This document shows positions 18,318 to 26,409 of a DNA stretch of 64,000 bases, in pieces. A program made the translations under genes and the position numbers. Positions within the stretch are counted from its first letter, which is position 1. Every line of letters begins with the position of its first letter. The notes below the pieces were generated by a model. That model did not search any database. It was not told the DNA's origin and was given only the letters and a program-made list of their open reading frames with translations. Source of the stretch: JAFASC01 sp034669505 (GTDB taxonomy: Bacteria; Pseudomonadota; Alphaproteobacteria; Rhizobiales; Beijerinckiaceae); contig JAXDNJ010000035.1 of assembly GCA_034669505.1 (NCBI GenBank), forward strand, positions 27,450 through 91,449, given 5' to 3'.

Positions 18318-18710
18318 ATGAACGCCTATACCTATTGCATGCGCCATTACGCGGATTTTTCCGGGCGCGCGAGCCGCTCCGAATATTGGCTGTTCGTGCT
18401 GATCTTCATCAGCATCTACATCGTCTGTATTGTGATCGATTACGCCGTGTTAGGCGCCGGACAATCGGGCATCCCTCTGTTGGCCATGCTCGCTTATCTC
18501 ATCCATTTCATTCCCGGCCTGGCGGTGCTCATCCGCCGCCTGCATGACATCGACCGCAGCGGCTGGTGGCTCCTGATCAGCCTCGTTCCGGTGATCGGCG
18601 GTATCTGGCTTCTCGTGCTTTTGTGCAGCGAGGGTACGTATGGGCCGAACGAGTACGGTCCTAACCCCGACGTGCCTTACGCGACGCAGCCTCCGCCGCT
18701 GCGCTACTAG
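18318..18710 (+). CDS. DUF805 family inner-membrane protein
   Basis: 130 residues. The start YCMRHYADFSGRASRSEYW, four hydrophobic segments, and the conserved RRLHDIDRSGWWLL are diagnostic of DUF805. The family is widespread and has no established function. ATG 18318 lies 7 bases after GGGGGAG. Its TAG overlaps the stop codon of the convergent amidotransferase gene. Confidence 0.88.
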   Translation: MNAYTYCMRHYADFSGRASRSEYWLFVLIFISIYIVCIVIDYAVLGAGQSGIPLLAMLAYLIHFIPGLAVLIRRLHDIDRSGWWLLISLVPVIGGIWLLVLLCSEGTYGPNEYGPNPDVPYATQPPPLRY

Positions 18711-19591
18711 GCGTCGGCCTGCTGAACCGTGTCCGCCTTCGCCGGGAGGGCGGGCACATCGAGCGGCGCGCGCCCCTTGCCGGAAATCTCGCAAAACCGG
18801 TTCGGCCCGGCGACCGCCTCGCCGGCAACCCAATCCGTCAGGAAGCAATCGAGCCAGCGCGCCACCGCGGGGTCGTAGCTGAACCAGTCGCGCAAATGCT
18901 GGTGGCGTGGGAAGGCGCCGGGCAAAGTCATGCGGTCGTGGCCGCGCACCGTCCAGCGGCACATCATCGCGTAGGTGACTTCCGGGTGGAACTGGAAGCC
19001 GAAGGCCTGCTCGCCTACGCAGATCGCCTGCACCTCGAAGACATCGCCCTCGGCGAGCAGCGTCGCGCCGCGCGGCAGATCGAAGCCCTCGCGGTGCCAT
19101 TGGTAGACGCGCGCCGGAAACGAGCAGCCGCAGAGGCGATGGCCGGCTTCGGTCGGGACGATCGGGTGATAGCCGATCTCGACCTTGCCGTCGGGATGCG
19201 TGTAGACGCGCTCGCCCATGTGGCGGGCGAGCATCTGCGCGCCCAGGCAGAGGCCCATGAACGGCTTCTTCTCTTTCAGCGGCACGCCGATCCAGTCGAT
19301 CTCGGCTTTCAGCCAATCGTGCTCGTCATTGGCGCTCATCGGTCCGCCGAAGATGATCGCGCCGGCATGGTCGGCAAGCGTCTTCGGTAGGGGATCGCCG
19401 AGGCTCGGGCGGCGGATGTCGAGCTCGGCGCCGTGATTTTTCAACAATCGGCCGACGCGCCCCGGATTCGAATGTTCCTGATGCAGGATGATGAGGACGC
19501 GCGGGGCGCTGCCGTTCGATTTATGTGCGGACGAATCGGCCAAGGGATCTCGAGTGAACCTTCCGGGAATCGCCAGGAGCTTAGCAAGCAA
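18707..19591 (-). CDS. Class I glutamine amidotransferase
   Basis: 294 residues with a GMP-synthase-type glutaminase domain. The nucleophile is Cys115 in MGLCLGAQM, with His201 and Glu203 in FQFHPEV completing the triad. Such stand-alone amidotransferases hydrolyse glutamine or a gamma-glutamyl compound. There is no synthetase domain and no partner gene nearby. The only upstream start is a TTG at 19591; an internal TTG near residue 18 is an alternative. The 3' end overlaps the DUF805 stop. Confidence 0.87.
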   Translation of the reverse strand: MLAKLLAIPGRFTRDPLADSSAHKSNGSAPRVLIILHQEHSNPGRVGRLLKNHGAELDIRRPSLGDPLPKTLADHAGAIIFGGPMSANDEHDWLKAEIDWIGVPLKEKKPFMGLCLGAQMLARHMGERVYTHPDGKVEIGYHPIVPTEAGHRLCGCSFPARVYQWHREGFDLPRGATLLAEGDVFEVQAICVGEQAFGFQFHPEVTYAMMCRWTVRGHDRMTLPGAFPRHQHLRDWFSYDPAVARWLDCFLTDWVAGEAVAGPNRFCEISGKGRAPLDVPALPAKADTVQQADA

Positions 19592-19661
19592 AGCGCCAAC
19601 GCAATATGAACGAGCGCGATTCTCACGACAAGCGCGGCAAACGCGTGGCGAAACAGAGCCG

Positions 19662-20462
19662 TCAGCGCGAGCCTTGCACCCGCCCGATCACCGGCAGGAG
19701 CAGGCTGCGCGGCGTCAACGCCGCGGCGCTGGCGCTCACCCAATCGGTGAAGCTCGGCATCACCACGCGGCGTCCGGACATCATGCCCCGGTAAGCCGCT
19801 TCGGCCACGGCTTGCGGGCTTGTCTGGGCAAAGCTCATCGCTTTCGTCAGATCGCGCGACATGCCCGCCGCCGCCTGGAAGCCGGTCGGCACCGGGCCGG
19901 GACAGAGTGCGGTCACCGAGACGCCCTTCCCCGCAAGCTCCTGCGACAGCGCCTCGCTGAACGAGAGCACATAGGCCTTCGTCGCGTAGTAGATCGCCAT
20001 GCCGGGCCCGGGCAGGAAGGCCGCGACCGAGGCGACGTTCAGCAGCCGGCCGCGATTCGCGATGAGATCCGGCAGGAATTTCAGCGTCAGCGCAGTCAGC
20101 GCGCGCACGTTCACGTCAATCATGCGCAGCTGCTCGGTCGCGTCGAGATCGGCGACCTTGCCCTGCAGGCCGAAGCCGGCATTGTTGACCAGGATCGCGG
20201 GGTTCGCGCCGGCTTCGCGCAGCGCATGGGCGAGGGCGTCCGGCGCGCTCGCCTCAGAAAGATCGAGCGGGATGACCAGCGGAAGCGGGCGCCCGGTGCC
20301 GGCGATCTCGCTCGCCAGCGCCTCGAGCCGCTCGCGGCGGCGCGCGACCAGCGCGAGATCGTGGCCCTTCTTGGCCATCAGCCGCGCCAATTCCGCTCCG
20401 ATCCCGTCGGACGCGCCGGTGATGATGGCAACGCGGCGCCCGCCGGCAACTTGCTCGCTCAT
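19662..20462 (-). CDS. Short-chain dehydrogenase/reductase
   Basis: 266 residues. Cofactor loop TGASDGIG near the N-terminus, NNAGFG, and the catalytic Tyr-Lys in YYATKAYV mark the classical SDR family. Resembles the DltE/YqjQ-like branch acting on unknown hydroxy or keto compounds. ATG 20462 overlaps the TGA of the upstream terB-like gene (ATGA), so the two are likely co-translated. NADPH preference is suggested by ALVARRRERLE after the second strand. Confidence 0.88.
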   Translation of the reverse strand: MSEQVAGGRRVAIITGASDGIGAELARLMAKKGHDLALVARRRERLEALASEIAGTGRPLPLVIPLDLSEASAPDALAHALREAGANPAILVNNAGFGLQGKVADLDATEQLRMIDVNVRALTALTLKFLPDLIANRGRLLNVASVAAFLPGPGMAIYYATKAYVLSFSEALSQELAGKGVSVTALCPGPVPTGFQAAAGMSRDLTKAMSFAQTSPQAVAEAAYRGMMSGRRVVMPSFTDWVSASAAALTPRSLLLPVIGRVQGSR

Positions 20463-20971
20463 GACTTGCTCCCCACCATCGACCACGGACCGGCCGCGAC
20501 CGGCTCGACTACGCCGCCGGTGTTCTCGGCCCGGTGCTTCAGCTGCATGCGCTCGCGCGCCGGGACGCCCAAAAGCTCGGCGACACGCCAGACGATGTTC
20601 TCTTCAAGCTCATGCACCTGGCCGTCGGCATAGGCCATGTCCCACATGAGCTCGACGACCTGATGCCGGCCGGCCTCGTCGAGGGCGCGCTTCAGCGTGG
20701 CTGTGAAATGGAAGAGGTCGACGGCTTCCCGCTCGCTCTCCTCGGCCGCGGCGATCAGCCGGCGTGCCGTCTCCGGATCGAGCCCGAAGCGATCCTCGAC
20801 GATCGCCTGCAAGCGCAGGCGCTCGGCCTCGTCCACATGCCCGTCGGCGTTGGCGACGTGGATGAGCAGCGCGGCGGCGGCGAGCCGGTAGTCGGCCTCG
20901 TCGAAGCTGCGCTCCGGCGCCGGGCCGGTCGTGCCTATCTCGGCGAGAAAGTTCTTCAGCGTGTCGAACAT
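20459..20971 (-). CDS. TerB-family protein
   Basis: 170 residues. The helical TerB domain contains two acidic repeats, ANADGHVDEAERLRL and YADGQVHELEENIV, that resemble metal-binding loops. TerB-like proteins are associated with tellurite resistance and stress, but isolated copies such as this have no proven role. ATG 20971 (MFDTLKNFLAEIG) was chosen over a start 24 codons upstream that has no conserved residues. Overlaps the downstream SDR by four bases. Confidence 0.82.
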   Translation of the reverse strand: MFDTLKNFLAEIGTTGPAPERSFDEADYRLAAAALLIHVANADGHVDEAERLRLQAIVEDRFGLDPETARRLIAAAEESEREAVDLFHFTATLKRALDEAGRHQVVELMWDMAYADGQVHELEENIVWRVAELLGVPARERMQLKHRAENTGGVVEPVAAGPWSMVGSKS

Positions 20972-21130
20972 GAATTTTCCCGGAAACCGCCTGGGGATAG
21001 CGGCGACATACCAGCCGAGACATGGGGCGGGCGTTGCGGCCAAGCAATGCCGGCAGCGAAGTTACACGGCAATCAGGGAACGGACGGGCCGATTCGCGGA
21101 TTCCGTCCACACATCCCGGAGGAGAGAGAG

Positions 21131-21724
21131 ATGGCGCTCGGCCATTCTGCAAAAGTGCGATCGGGAGAGATCACCGAATTGCGCGACTACGCGCTCTTGT
21201 CGCTGCGCGCTTGGCGCTCGTCCGAAAGCGAGGTCGAGATCGACTACGATCTCGTCTCCGCCGAAGAGCAGCCGAACCCCTATTATTCGCGCAAGCTGGA
21301 CGAAGCGCAGAGCCGGCTTGCCTCCCTAAAAGCGATGAAGGCTGAAGAGGCGCAGCTCCATTTGCTAGAGACGCACGGCAAAGCGCATAACGCCTGGTCG
21401 GAATGGACGCGCGAACGCAAAGCGCGGCGCGCGCGCACGCAAGACATGCTGAAGAAGCTTGAGACGTGGCAGCCGCCGACACCCGATCTCGCCGAACTAA
21501 AGCACTTCATGCGCCTGGAGCTCGAGACCACGCTCGCGCATGAGGCGGCCGAGATCGATCCACCGAAACCCGCGCGCGCCGCGGCCCGCAGGCATTTCAA
21601 AGAAACGCTGGAGCAGGCCGAACGCGACGTCACCTATTACGCGCGCAAGGTGGAGGAGGAACACGCCCGCGTCGCCCGCGAGAACGAGCACCTGCGCGTG
21701 CTGATGGCGTCGTTCGGGAAGTGA
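21131..21724 (+). CDS. Hypothetical protein, charged and helical
   Basis: 197 residues; I do not recognise a named family. The sequence is rich in Glu, Lys, Arg and Ala with heptad-like spacing (for example from KLDEAQSRLASLKAMK and again in RKVEEEHARVARENEHL). Coiled-coil structure is therefore likely. No signal peptide or membrane segment is seen. ATG 21131 is preceded by GGAGGAGAGAG, a strong ribosome-binding site, so the gene is probably real. The frame's extension to 20534 is antisense to terB and is discarded. Confidence 0.75.
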   Translation: MALGHSAKVRSGEITELRDYALLSLRAWRSSESEVEIDYDLVSAEEQPNPYYSRKLDEAQSRLASLKAMKAEEAQLHLLETHGKAHNAWSEWTRERKARRARTQDMLKKLETWQPPTPDLAELKHFMRLELETTLAHEAAEIDPPKPARAAARRHFKETLEQAERDVTYYARKVEEEHARVARENEHLRVLMASFGK

Positions 21725-21751
21725 TTCACCCCACTAACGCAGCGCGTCTTC

Positions 21752-21777
21752 GCGAAGTCGACTATAGCCGACTTCGC
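21752..21777. terminator. Stem-loop between convergent genes
   Basis: A perfect 9-bp inverted repeat, GCGAAGTCG at 21752-21760 and CGACTTCGC at 21769-21777, with an 8-base loop, lies between the convergent genes ending at 21724 and 21803. There is no T-run on either side, so it may stop transcription only weakly or act as an mRNA end. The following CTTCGCAATGAGG resembles an arm of the palindromic repeat at 63512. Confidence 0.45.
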
Positions 21778-21802
21778 ACGACGTTCTTCGCAATGAGGGC
21801 CC

Positions 21803-22033
21803 CTAAGCCGCGGCCACTACCGCTTTCCTGACAGCCTGCGGCAAGACGATCGAGCGGAACAAGGTTTTCGGATAAAGGTAATCGTCGCCGGATTCATCGA
21901 CGATCCGCAACAGCCCGTGCTTGTCGGCTTCAAGGTCGCGCAACGCGACATAGATTTTCCGCCTCTCCAGCGAGGCCGGGTAGCCGTCGTTGTCGATGCA
22001 CACAAAGAGCTGCCTGTCCGGTACTTTGGCCAT
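21803..22033 (-). CDS. Small conserved hypothetical protein
   Basis: 76 residues starting MAKVPDRQLFVCIDNDGYPA. It has the pattern CIDN-GYPASLERRKIYVAL followed by LRIVDESGDDYLYP, which I recall from a common small-protein family of unknown function in Proteobacteria and Cyanobacteria. The acidic, aromatic-rich sequence suggests a compact beta fold. It lies 4 bases downstream of a frameshifted gene on the same strand; the two look like an old two-gene unit. Confidence 0.72.
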   Translation of the reverse strand: MAKVPDRQLFVCIDNDGYPASLERRKIYVALRDLEADKHGLLRIVDESGDDYLYPKTLFRSIVLPQAVRKAVVAAA

Positions 22034-22037
22034 GTTT

Positions 22038-22273
22038 TCACGTCCCAAGCAGGTGCTTGATCTTGAATTCCTTGCGGCCGATCCCGGCGGCTTCATGCCA
22101 GTGTACTTCAGCTATGCGAATAGAACCATCGGGCAACCGCACGCGAGCGTTCCCTTGCGCTTCCGCCAGCGACCGTGCCCATAAGTTCTTCGCAGCCGGT
22201 TGATCTCGCGACTTCCGGAGCCGGTCGCGAAGGTCTCGACCTCGTCGATTTCGCCAAGAATGTCGAAGTGCAT
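22038..22273 (-). pseudogene. Frameshifted small conserved gene
   Basis: Two overlapping frames join into one conserved-looking protein. Frame one, from ATG 22273, reads MHFDILGEIDEVETFATG... through RRTYGHGRWRKRKG. Frame two continues ARVRLPDGSIRIAEVHWHEA and ends near FKIKHLLGT. The junction is an AAGGGAA run at 22152-22154, where a fourth G would restore the frame. I recall the unbroken family as a small protein of unknown function often paired with the next gene. Sequencing error is possible. Confidence 0.6.
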
Positions 22274-22424
22274 CGAGCCATCGTGTCAGGACACGAGAGG
22301 CCGTCAACGGCATCGATATCGGACGGTATATCTGCGTGAAGCGCCAGCGCATTGCAGATTGTGACTTGAGCCTATAGGCAGCGCCCTTATCGCGGCCCCG
22401 CGCCCGCTCGCTTCAGGACCTCAA

Positions 22425-23687
22425 TTGCCCCGCCGCGTCTCCCTCTTCACCCTCGGCTCGCGCGGCGATACGCAGCCGTTCTGCGTGCTCGGCCGCGCGC
22501 TCACCGAGGCGGGCTATGACATCGAGCTCTGCGCGCCCGAGCCGTACAGACCGTTTGTCGAAGCCTTTGGGCTGAAATTAAGACCGGTCGGAACCCATCT
22601 CGCCGGGCTGAAAGACAGCGAGACCATGAACGCGCTGGTGCGCGGCGGCGCAAACCGGTTTCTGTCCCTGCCGGCATTTTTCAAAGAAGCGCGCGGCGGG
22701 CTCGTCGATTTCCTGACGGATTGTTGGCTAGCGACGGAGGGTAGCGATCTCGTCGTCTATATCCCGACCACATTCTTCGTCGCCGACTTTGCGCGCATGC
22801 GCGGCATAAAATCGGTTCGAGTGGCGCTCCAGCCGATGCTGCCGACGTCAAAATATGCGACCGCGTTTCTCGGCAGCAGAAATCGTGGGGCGCTCTTGAA
22901 CAGACTGTCCTACGAAATCCCGCGCATCGCATCGCCGATTCTTTGGACCGGCTCGCTCGGATTCAAAGCCGCTACGGGCAAAAAACTTCATCTCGGCGCA
23001 CTGCCCAACCCGATGACGTTCGGTGCATCCGAGTCATTGAACCTGATGGCCTATAGTTCGGCACTCAGTCCCGATCCCGGCGATTGGCCGGTCAAAGCGA
23101 AAATCACGGGCGCCTGGTTCTATGATGCCGAGCCGCAAGTCGCGCTCGCACCCGAGATCGAGGAGTTTCTCGCCGCCGGGCCGGCAATCTATATCGGTTT
23201 CGGCTCGATGAAGTGGCACAGCGCGGACGCGGCGAACGCCGTGTTCGGCGCCATCGCGCAATGGGGCGGACGCGCGCTCATCACGAGCGGCTGGGGCGGA
23301 TTGACACCGCCAGCAAATCCTCCTGACAACATCATGTTCACCGGCCCGGTGCACCACTCGCTTTTGTTTCCACGGGTGAGTGCCGTCGTTCACCACGGCG
23401 GCGCGGGCACGACGGCGGAGGGGCTTCGGCACGGACGCCCGACGCTCATCCTTGCGCAATTCATGGATCAATATGATTGGGGCCGGCGAGTCGAAGAACT
23501 CGGCGCGGGCCCGCCGCTGCTGCCTATGAAAGACGTGACTGCAACCGAATTGGCGCAGCGCCTCGGCGACCTCGTCGGCAACAGCCGTTATCGGAAGGGT
23601 GCCGCAGCGATCGCCGCGGAGATGGCGCGTGAGCCGGGCGTGGCTGGTGCAGTTGCGGAGATCGAGAAGATTCTGCCGGCGCACTGA
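22425..23687 (+). CDS. UDP-glucosyltransferase-like glycosyltransferase (GT1/GT28 fold)
   Basis: 420 residues. The N-terminal segment VSLFTLGSRGDTQPFCVLGRAL is the acceptor-domain hallmark of sterol or macrolide-type glucosyltransferases. The C-terminal donor-binding motif is VVHHGGAGTTAEGLRHGRP. These enzymes transfer sugar from UDP-sugar to lipophilic acceptors in the cytoplasm; the acceptor here is unknown. The TTG at 22425 is used as start, with AGGACC about 6 bases upstream. It is 2.7 kb from the PKS, but on a separate transcript. Confidence 0.85.
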   Translation: MPRRVSLFTLGSRGDTQPFCVLGRALTEAGYDIELCAPEPYRPFVEAFGLKLRPVGTHLAGLKDSETMNALVRGGANRFLSLPAFFKEARGGLVDFLTDCWLATEGSDLVVYIPTTFFVADFARMRGIKSVRVALQPMLPTSKYATAFLGSRNRGALLNRLSYEIPRIASPILWTGSLGFKAATGKKLHLGALPNPMTFGASESLNLMAYSSALSPDPGDWPVKAKITGAWFYDAEPQVALAPEIEEFLAAGPAIYIGFGSMKWHSADAANAVFGAIAQWGGRALITSGWGGLTPPANPPDNIMFTGPVHHSLLFPRVSAVVHHGGAGTTAEGLRHGRPTLILAQFMDQYDWGRRVEELGAGPPLLPMKDVTATELAQRLGDLVGNSRYRKGAAAIAAEMAREPGVAGAVAEIEKILPAH

Positions 23688-23741
23688 CGCGGGTTGCAGG
23701 CCGAAGGCGCGAGATTCACGCCTTCGGCGCGTGAGCCGCTG

Positions 23742-23948
23742 CTACATATGTTTGCGATGGTGCTTCCTGTGGCGCTTCATCTTCATGCCCATGCCCTGCT
23801 TACCCATTGCGGCCGAGGTCGGCGCGTTCTTCATTCCGGCATCGGCACCAGTTCCCGTTCCGGTCTTAGTGTCCTGCGCATTGGCGCCGCCGATCGCGAG
23901 AAGCGCGCCGAAACCCGCAGCAGCCAAGCCAATCATCAGTTTCTTCAT
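23742..23948 (-). CDS. Small secreted Met/His/Lys-rich protein
   Basis: 68 residues. A signal peptide (MKKLMIGLAAAGFGALLAIG, cleavage after GGANAQ) is followed by a short mature part. It contains Gly/Thr repeats and ends in a cationic Met/His/Lys tail (GMGMKMKRHRKHHRKHM). The Met- and His-rich end could bind copper or another metal, or simply be basic; this is inference. GGAGG sits about 8 bases before ATG 23948, so translation is well supported. Confidence 0.75.
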   Translation of the reverse strand: MKKLMIGLAAAGFGALLAIGGANAQDTKTGTGTGADAGMKNAPTSAAMGKQGMGMKMKRHRKHHRKHM

Positions 23949-24047
23949 TCCAAATTCCTCCACGTGAGCTGAACCTTCAGCGTGGCAAAAACGCCCGCCA
24001 AAGCAGAACGTTGCATCACGAACGGGAGAGCCAATGCCCGCGACGGA

Positions 24048-24707
24048 TCAGCTGGTCCGCAGAATGCGCGCGAGGGTAAACAGGCCGAGCGGCGCGATAG
24101 CGCGGCGCTCGATGAGGCGGGCGCGATCTTGTGCGGCGAGCCAATCGGCAACGATCGCCCACGGGAATTGGGGCCGCCATCCGAGCGAGGCAGAACGACG
24201 GCCGAGCCAGGCTTCTATTGCCGCGATCGGACCACGTTCGGCGCCGACATGATTGACGAGAACGATCTCGCCGCCGGGTTTCACGACCCTGAGCAGCTCA
24301 TTGAGGGTCGCGCCGGGATCGGGCACGACGGTCAGCACATAAGGCGCGACCACCGCATCGAAGCAGGAATCGTCGAAAGCGAGGCGCATCGCATCCATGA
24401 CGATCAGGCTGTGGACATTGGCCAGCTTGTTGCGGCGAACGCGGGCCGCGGCGCGCCGCAGCATCGGTTCCGAGAGATCGACACCGACCAGCCGGGTGCC
24501 CGGGTCGAACATCGGCAATTCGAGCCCGGTCCCGACGCCCACGTCGAGGACTGTGCCGCCCGGCCGGGAAGCCGCACCCGCCGCGGCGCGGCGCCCCTGG
24601 CGCATGACGAGCTCGAACGTGAAATCATAGACCGGCGCCCACCGGGCGTAGGCGGCCTCGACGTGTGCGTTTTCGATTGCCGCAAGACGCGGGGATTTGG
24701 CGCCCAT
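24048..24707 (-). CDS. pmtA: Phosphatidylethanolamine N-methyltransferase-like SAM methyltransferase
   Basis: 219 residues. N-terminal AYARWAPVYDFTFELVMRQGRRAA resembles the Rhodobacter/rhizobial soluble PmtA type, which methylates phosphatidylethanolamine to phosphatidylcholine. SAM motif I is VLDVGVGTGLEL, and the acidic strand is LVGVDLSEPML. The gene follows mnmA by 5 bases on the same strand. The exact substrate (phospholipid or ubiquinone precursor) is inferred from the family. Confidence 0.72.
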   Translation of the reverse strand: MGAKSPRLAAIENAHVEAAYARWAPVYDFTFELVMRQGRRAAAGAASRPGGTVLDVGVGTGLELPMFDPGTRLVGVDLSEPMLRRAAARVRRNKLANVHSLIVMDAMRLAFDDSCFDAVVAPYVLTVVPDPGATLNELLRVVKPGGEIVLVNHVGAERGPIAAIEAWLGRRSASLGWRPQFPWAIVADWLAAQDRARLIERRAIAPLGLFTLARILRTS

Positions 24708-24712
24708 GCGGC

Positions 24713-25906
24713 TCAGTGCATTGCCGCGACGCGAGGCTCGATCGGGCGCGCGGCATGCGCCGGCTCCGCCCTAACGATGAAGCCGCCGCCGAGAACGCGC
24801 GCATCGGGCTCCGCCGATTCGTAGAAGACGCAGGCCTGACCCGGAGCGACGGCGCTTTCCTCATTGACGAGGCTGATGCGGGCAGAGCCTGCCGAATATT
24901 CGAGCAGGGCCTGCGCCGGTGGGCGGGTCGAGCGCACGCGCACGGCGATTTCCAGGCCCGATTCGGGGAGGTGGTCGACGCTGCCGGGCCCGATCCAGTT
25001 CACATCCCTGAGCGCGATCGTTTTGGTGGCGAGGGCCGCGCGCGGCCCGACGACAATTTCGGCGCGCGCCGCGTCGATCCGCACGACGAAGTGCGGCTCG
25101 CCCTTGAGCGCGCGGTCATCGAGGCCAAGCCCGCGGCGCTGGCCGATCGTGTAGTGGATCACGCCGGCATGGCGCCCGAGGCGGCGGCCGTCGAGATCGA
25201 CGATGTTGCCGGCGATGGTGGCATCCGGGCGGAGCCGCGCGACGAGATCGCTGTAATGGCCCTGCGGCACGAAGCAGATGTCCTGGCTGTCGTGCTTCTC
25301 CGCGACGGGAAGATCGAAGCGGCGGGCAAGCTCGCGCACCTCACGCTTGGTGTAGCCGCCGAGCGGGAACCGCACGAAATCGAGCTGCTCGGCTGTCGTC
25401 GCGAAGAGGAAATAGCTCTGGTCGCGCTCGGCGTCCCGGGCGCGGTAGAGCCCGCGCGAGCCGTCGGCCTCGAGGCGGGATTGGACGTAATGGCCGGTCG
25501 CCAAGGCATCGGCACCGAGATCGCGGGCGATATCGAAGAGATCGGCGAACTTAATCTGCTGATTGCAGGCGATGCAGGGAACGGGGGTCGCGCCCGCCGC
25601 ATAGGCCTCCGCAAACGGCACGATGACGCGCTCGCGGAAGCGGCTCTCGAAATCGAGCACGTAATGGGGGATGCCAAGGCGAGCCGCCACGTCCCGCGCA
25701 TCATGCACGTCACGGCCGGCGCAGCAGGTCTTGGCCCGCGCGACCGCCGCGCCGTGATCGTAGAGCTGCATCGTGACGCCGACGACATTGTAGCCCTCAG
25801 CCGACAAGAGAGCGGAAACCACAGAGGAATCAACGCCGCCGGACATGGCGACGACGACGAGTATATCTTGCGGCGGCTTCGCCGAATCCAAGGTGTTGAG
25901 ACGCAC
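24713..25906 (-). CDS. mnmA: tRNA-specific 2-thiouridylase
   Basis: 397 residues. MnmA adenylates U34 and installs sulfur in the wobble position of tRNA for Lys, Glu and Gln. The PP-loop SGGVDS lies at residues 22-27. The catalytic cysteines are in the VPCIACNQQIKF and DICFVPQGHY segments, with the LGRHAGVIHYTIGQRRGLG region between domains. ATG 25906 gives the usual length. It is divergent from the PKS gene. Confidence 0.95.
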   Translation of the reverse strand: MRLNTLDSAKPPQDILVVVAMSGGVDSSVVSALLSAEGYNVVGVTMQLYDHGAAVARAKTCCAGRDVHDARDVAARLGIPHYVLDFESRFRERVIVPFAEAYAAGATPVPCIACNQQIKFADLFDIARDLGADALATGHYVQSRLEADGSRGLYRARDAERDQSYFLFATTAEQLDFVRFPLGGYTKREVRELARRFDLPVAEKHDSQDICFVPQGHYSDLVARLRPDATIAGNIVDLDGRRLGRHAGVIHYTIGQRRGLGLDDRALKGEPHFVVRIDAARAEIVVGPRAALATKTIALRDVNWIGPGSVDHLPESGLEIAVRVRSTRPPAQALLEYSAGSARISLVNEESAVAPGQACVFYESAEPDARVLGGGFIVRAEPAHAARPIEPRVAAMH

Positions 25907-26284
25907 AGGCGAACCTATGTCGGGTGGGATGCCGATCAGATGGTTGTTGTAGGTAGTCTTCGTTGGTGGATCAAACCAGCCGGATTCGATGGTCCTACGC
26001 CTGGGTACGTCGCGCGGGACCTGGCTTGGCGGGTCGGCTAGTCGTTCGGCCGTTCAAATTTGTTGGCTAGAGCGTTGCCCGCCGAGCAAATGCCATGATC
26101 GGGTCGTTAAAGGCATGGGTTGGCAGAACTCGGGGCGGGCTTGCATCTCAACCGCGCCCCCTGCCAAGACAAAAGAAAACCATACGGGGCTTGCTGATGA
26201 TTGCGACGCAGGGCTTTTCGCGAGACTGTGACACGGGCACAACAGAGCGCCGAAGCGTCCGTAAAACCAAAAAGTTAGCTTGTC

Positions 26285-26313
26285 TTGAGGAGGCTTCAGC
26301 CTGCGGCTAGTAT
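26285..26313 (+). promoter_or_regulatory. Candidate promoter of the PKS gene
   Basis: TTGAGG at 26285-26290 and TAGTAT at 26308-26313 are separated by 17 bases, fitting a sigma-70-like promoter with four matches in each hexamer. The spacer contains the small palindrome AGGCT-TC-AGCCT (26291-26302), which could be an operator. Transcription would start near 26320, leaving a leader of about 90 bases. This is a motif match only. Confidence 0.4.
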
Positions 26314-26353
26314 GCGCCGTCGCTCGTCGGCGTGAGGGGGTGCATGGTTATTG

Positions 26354-26388
26354 CTTCTCCTCCTCCTTCTTCTCCTTCTTCCTCCCTT
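26354..26388 (+). repeat. 35-base pure pyrimidine (CTT/CTC) tract
   Basis: An uninterrupted run of C and T built of CTC and CTT triplets ends 21 bases before the PKS start codon. Such a tract is unusual in this GC-rich context. It would lie in the leader of the mRNA, could slip in replication, or could form triplex DNA. It contains no Shine-Dalgarno on the coding strand. Confidence 0.7.
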
Positions 26389-26409
26389 GATTTCTGGCGA
26401 GAGTGAAAA

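Larger units (their letters stand above)
25907..26409. other. Intergenic region between mnmA and the PKS gene
   Basis: About 500 bases between divergent genes. It contains no credible ORF. It holds a candidate promoter (26285-26313) and a 35-base pyrimidine tract (26354-26388), listed separately. I found no tRNA or recognisable riboswitch. Confidence 0.6.

Noticed and set aside
25907..26409. Possible small RNA or riboswitch in the mnmA-PKS gap
   Set aside because: No recognisable structure beyond the candidate promoter, a short palindrome and the pyrimidine tract.
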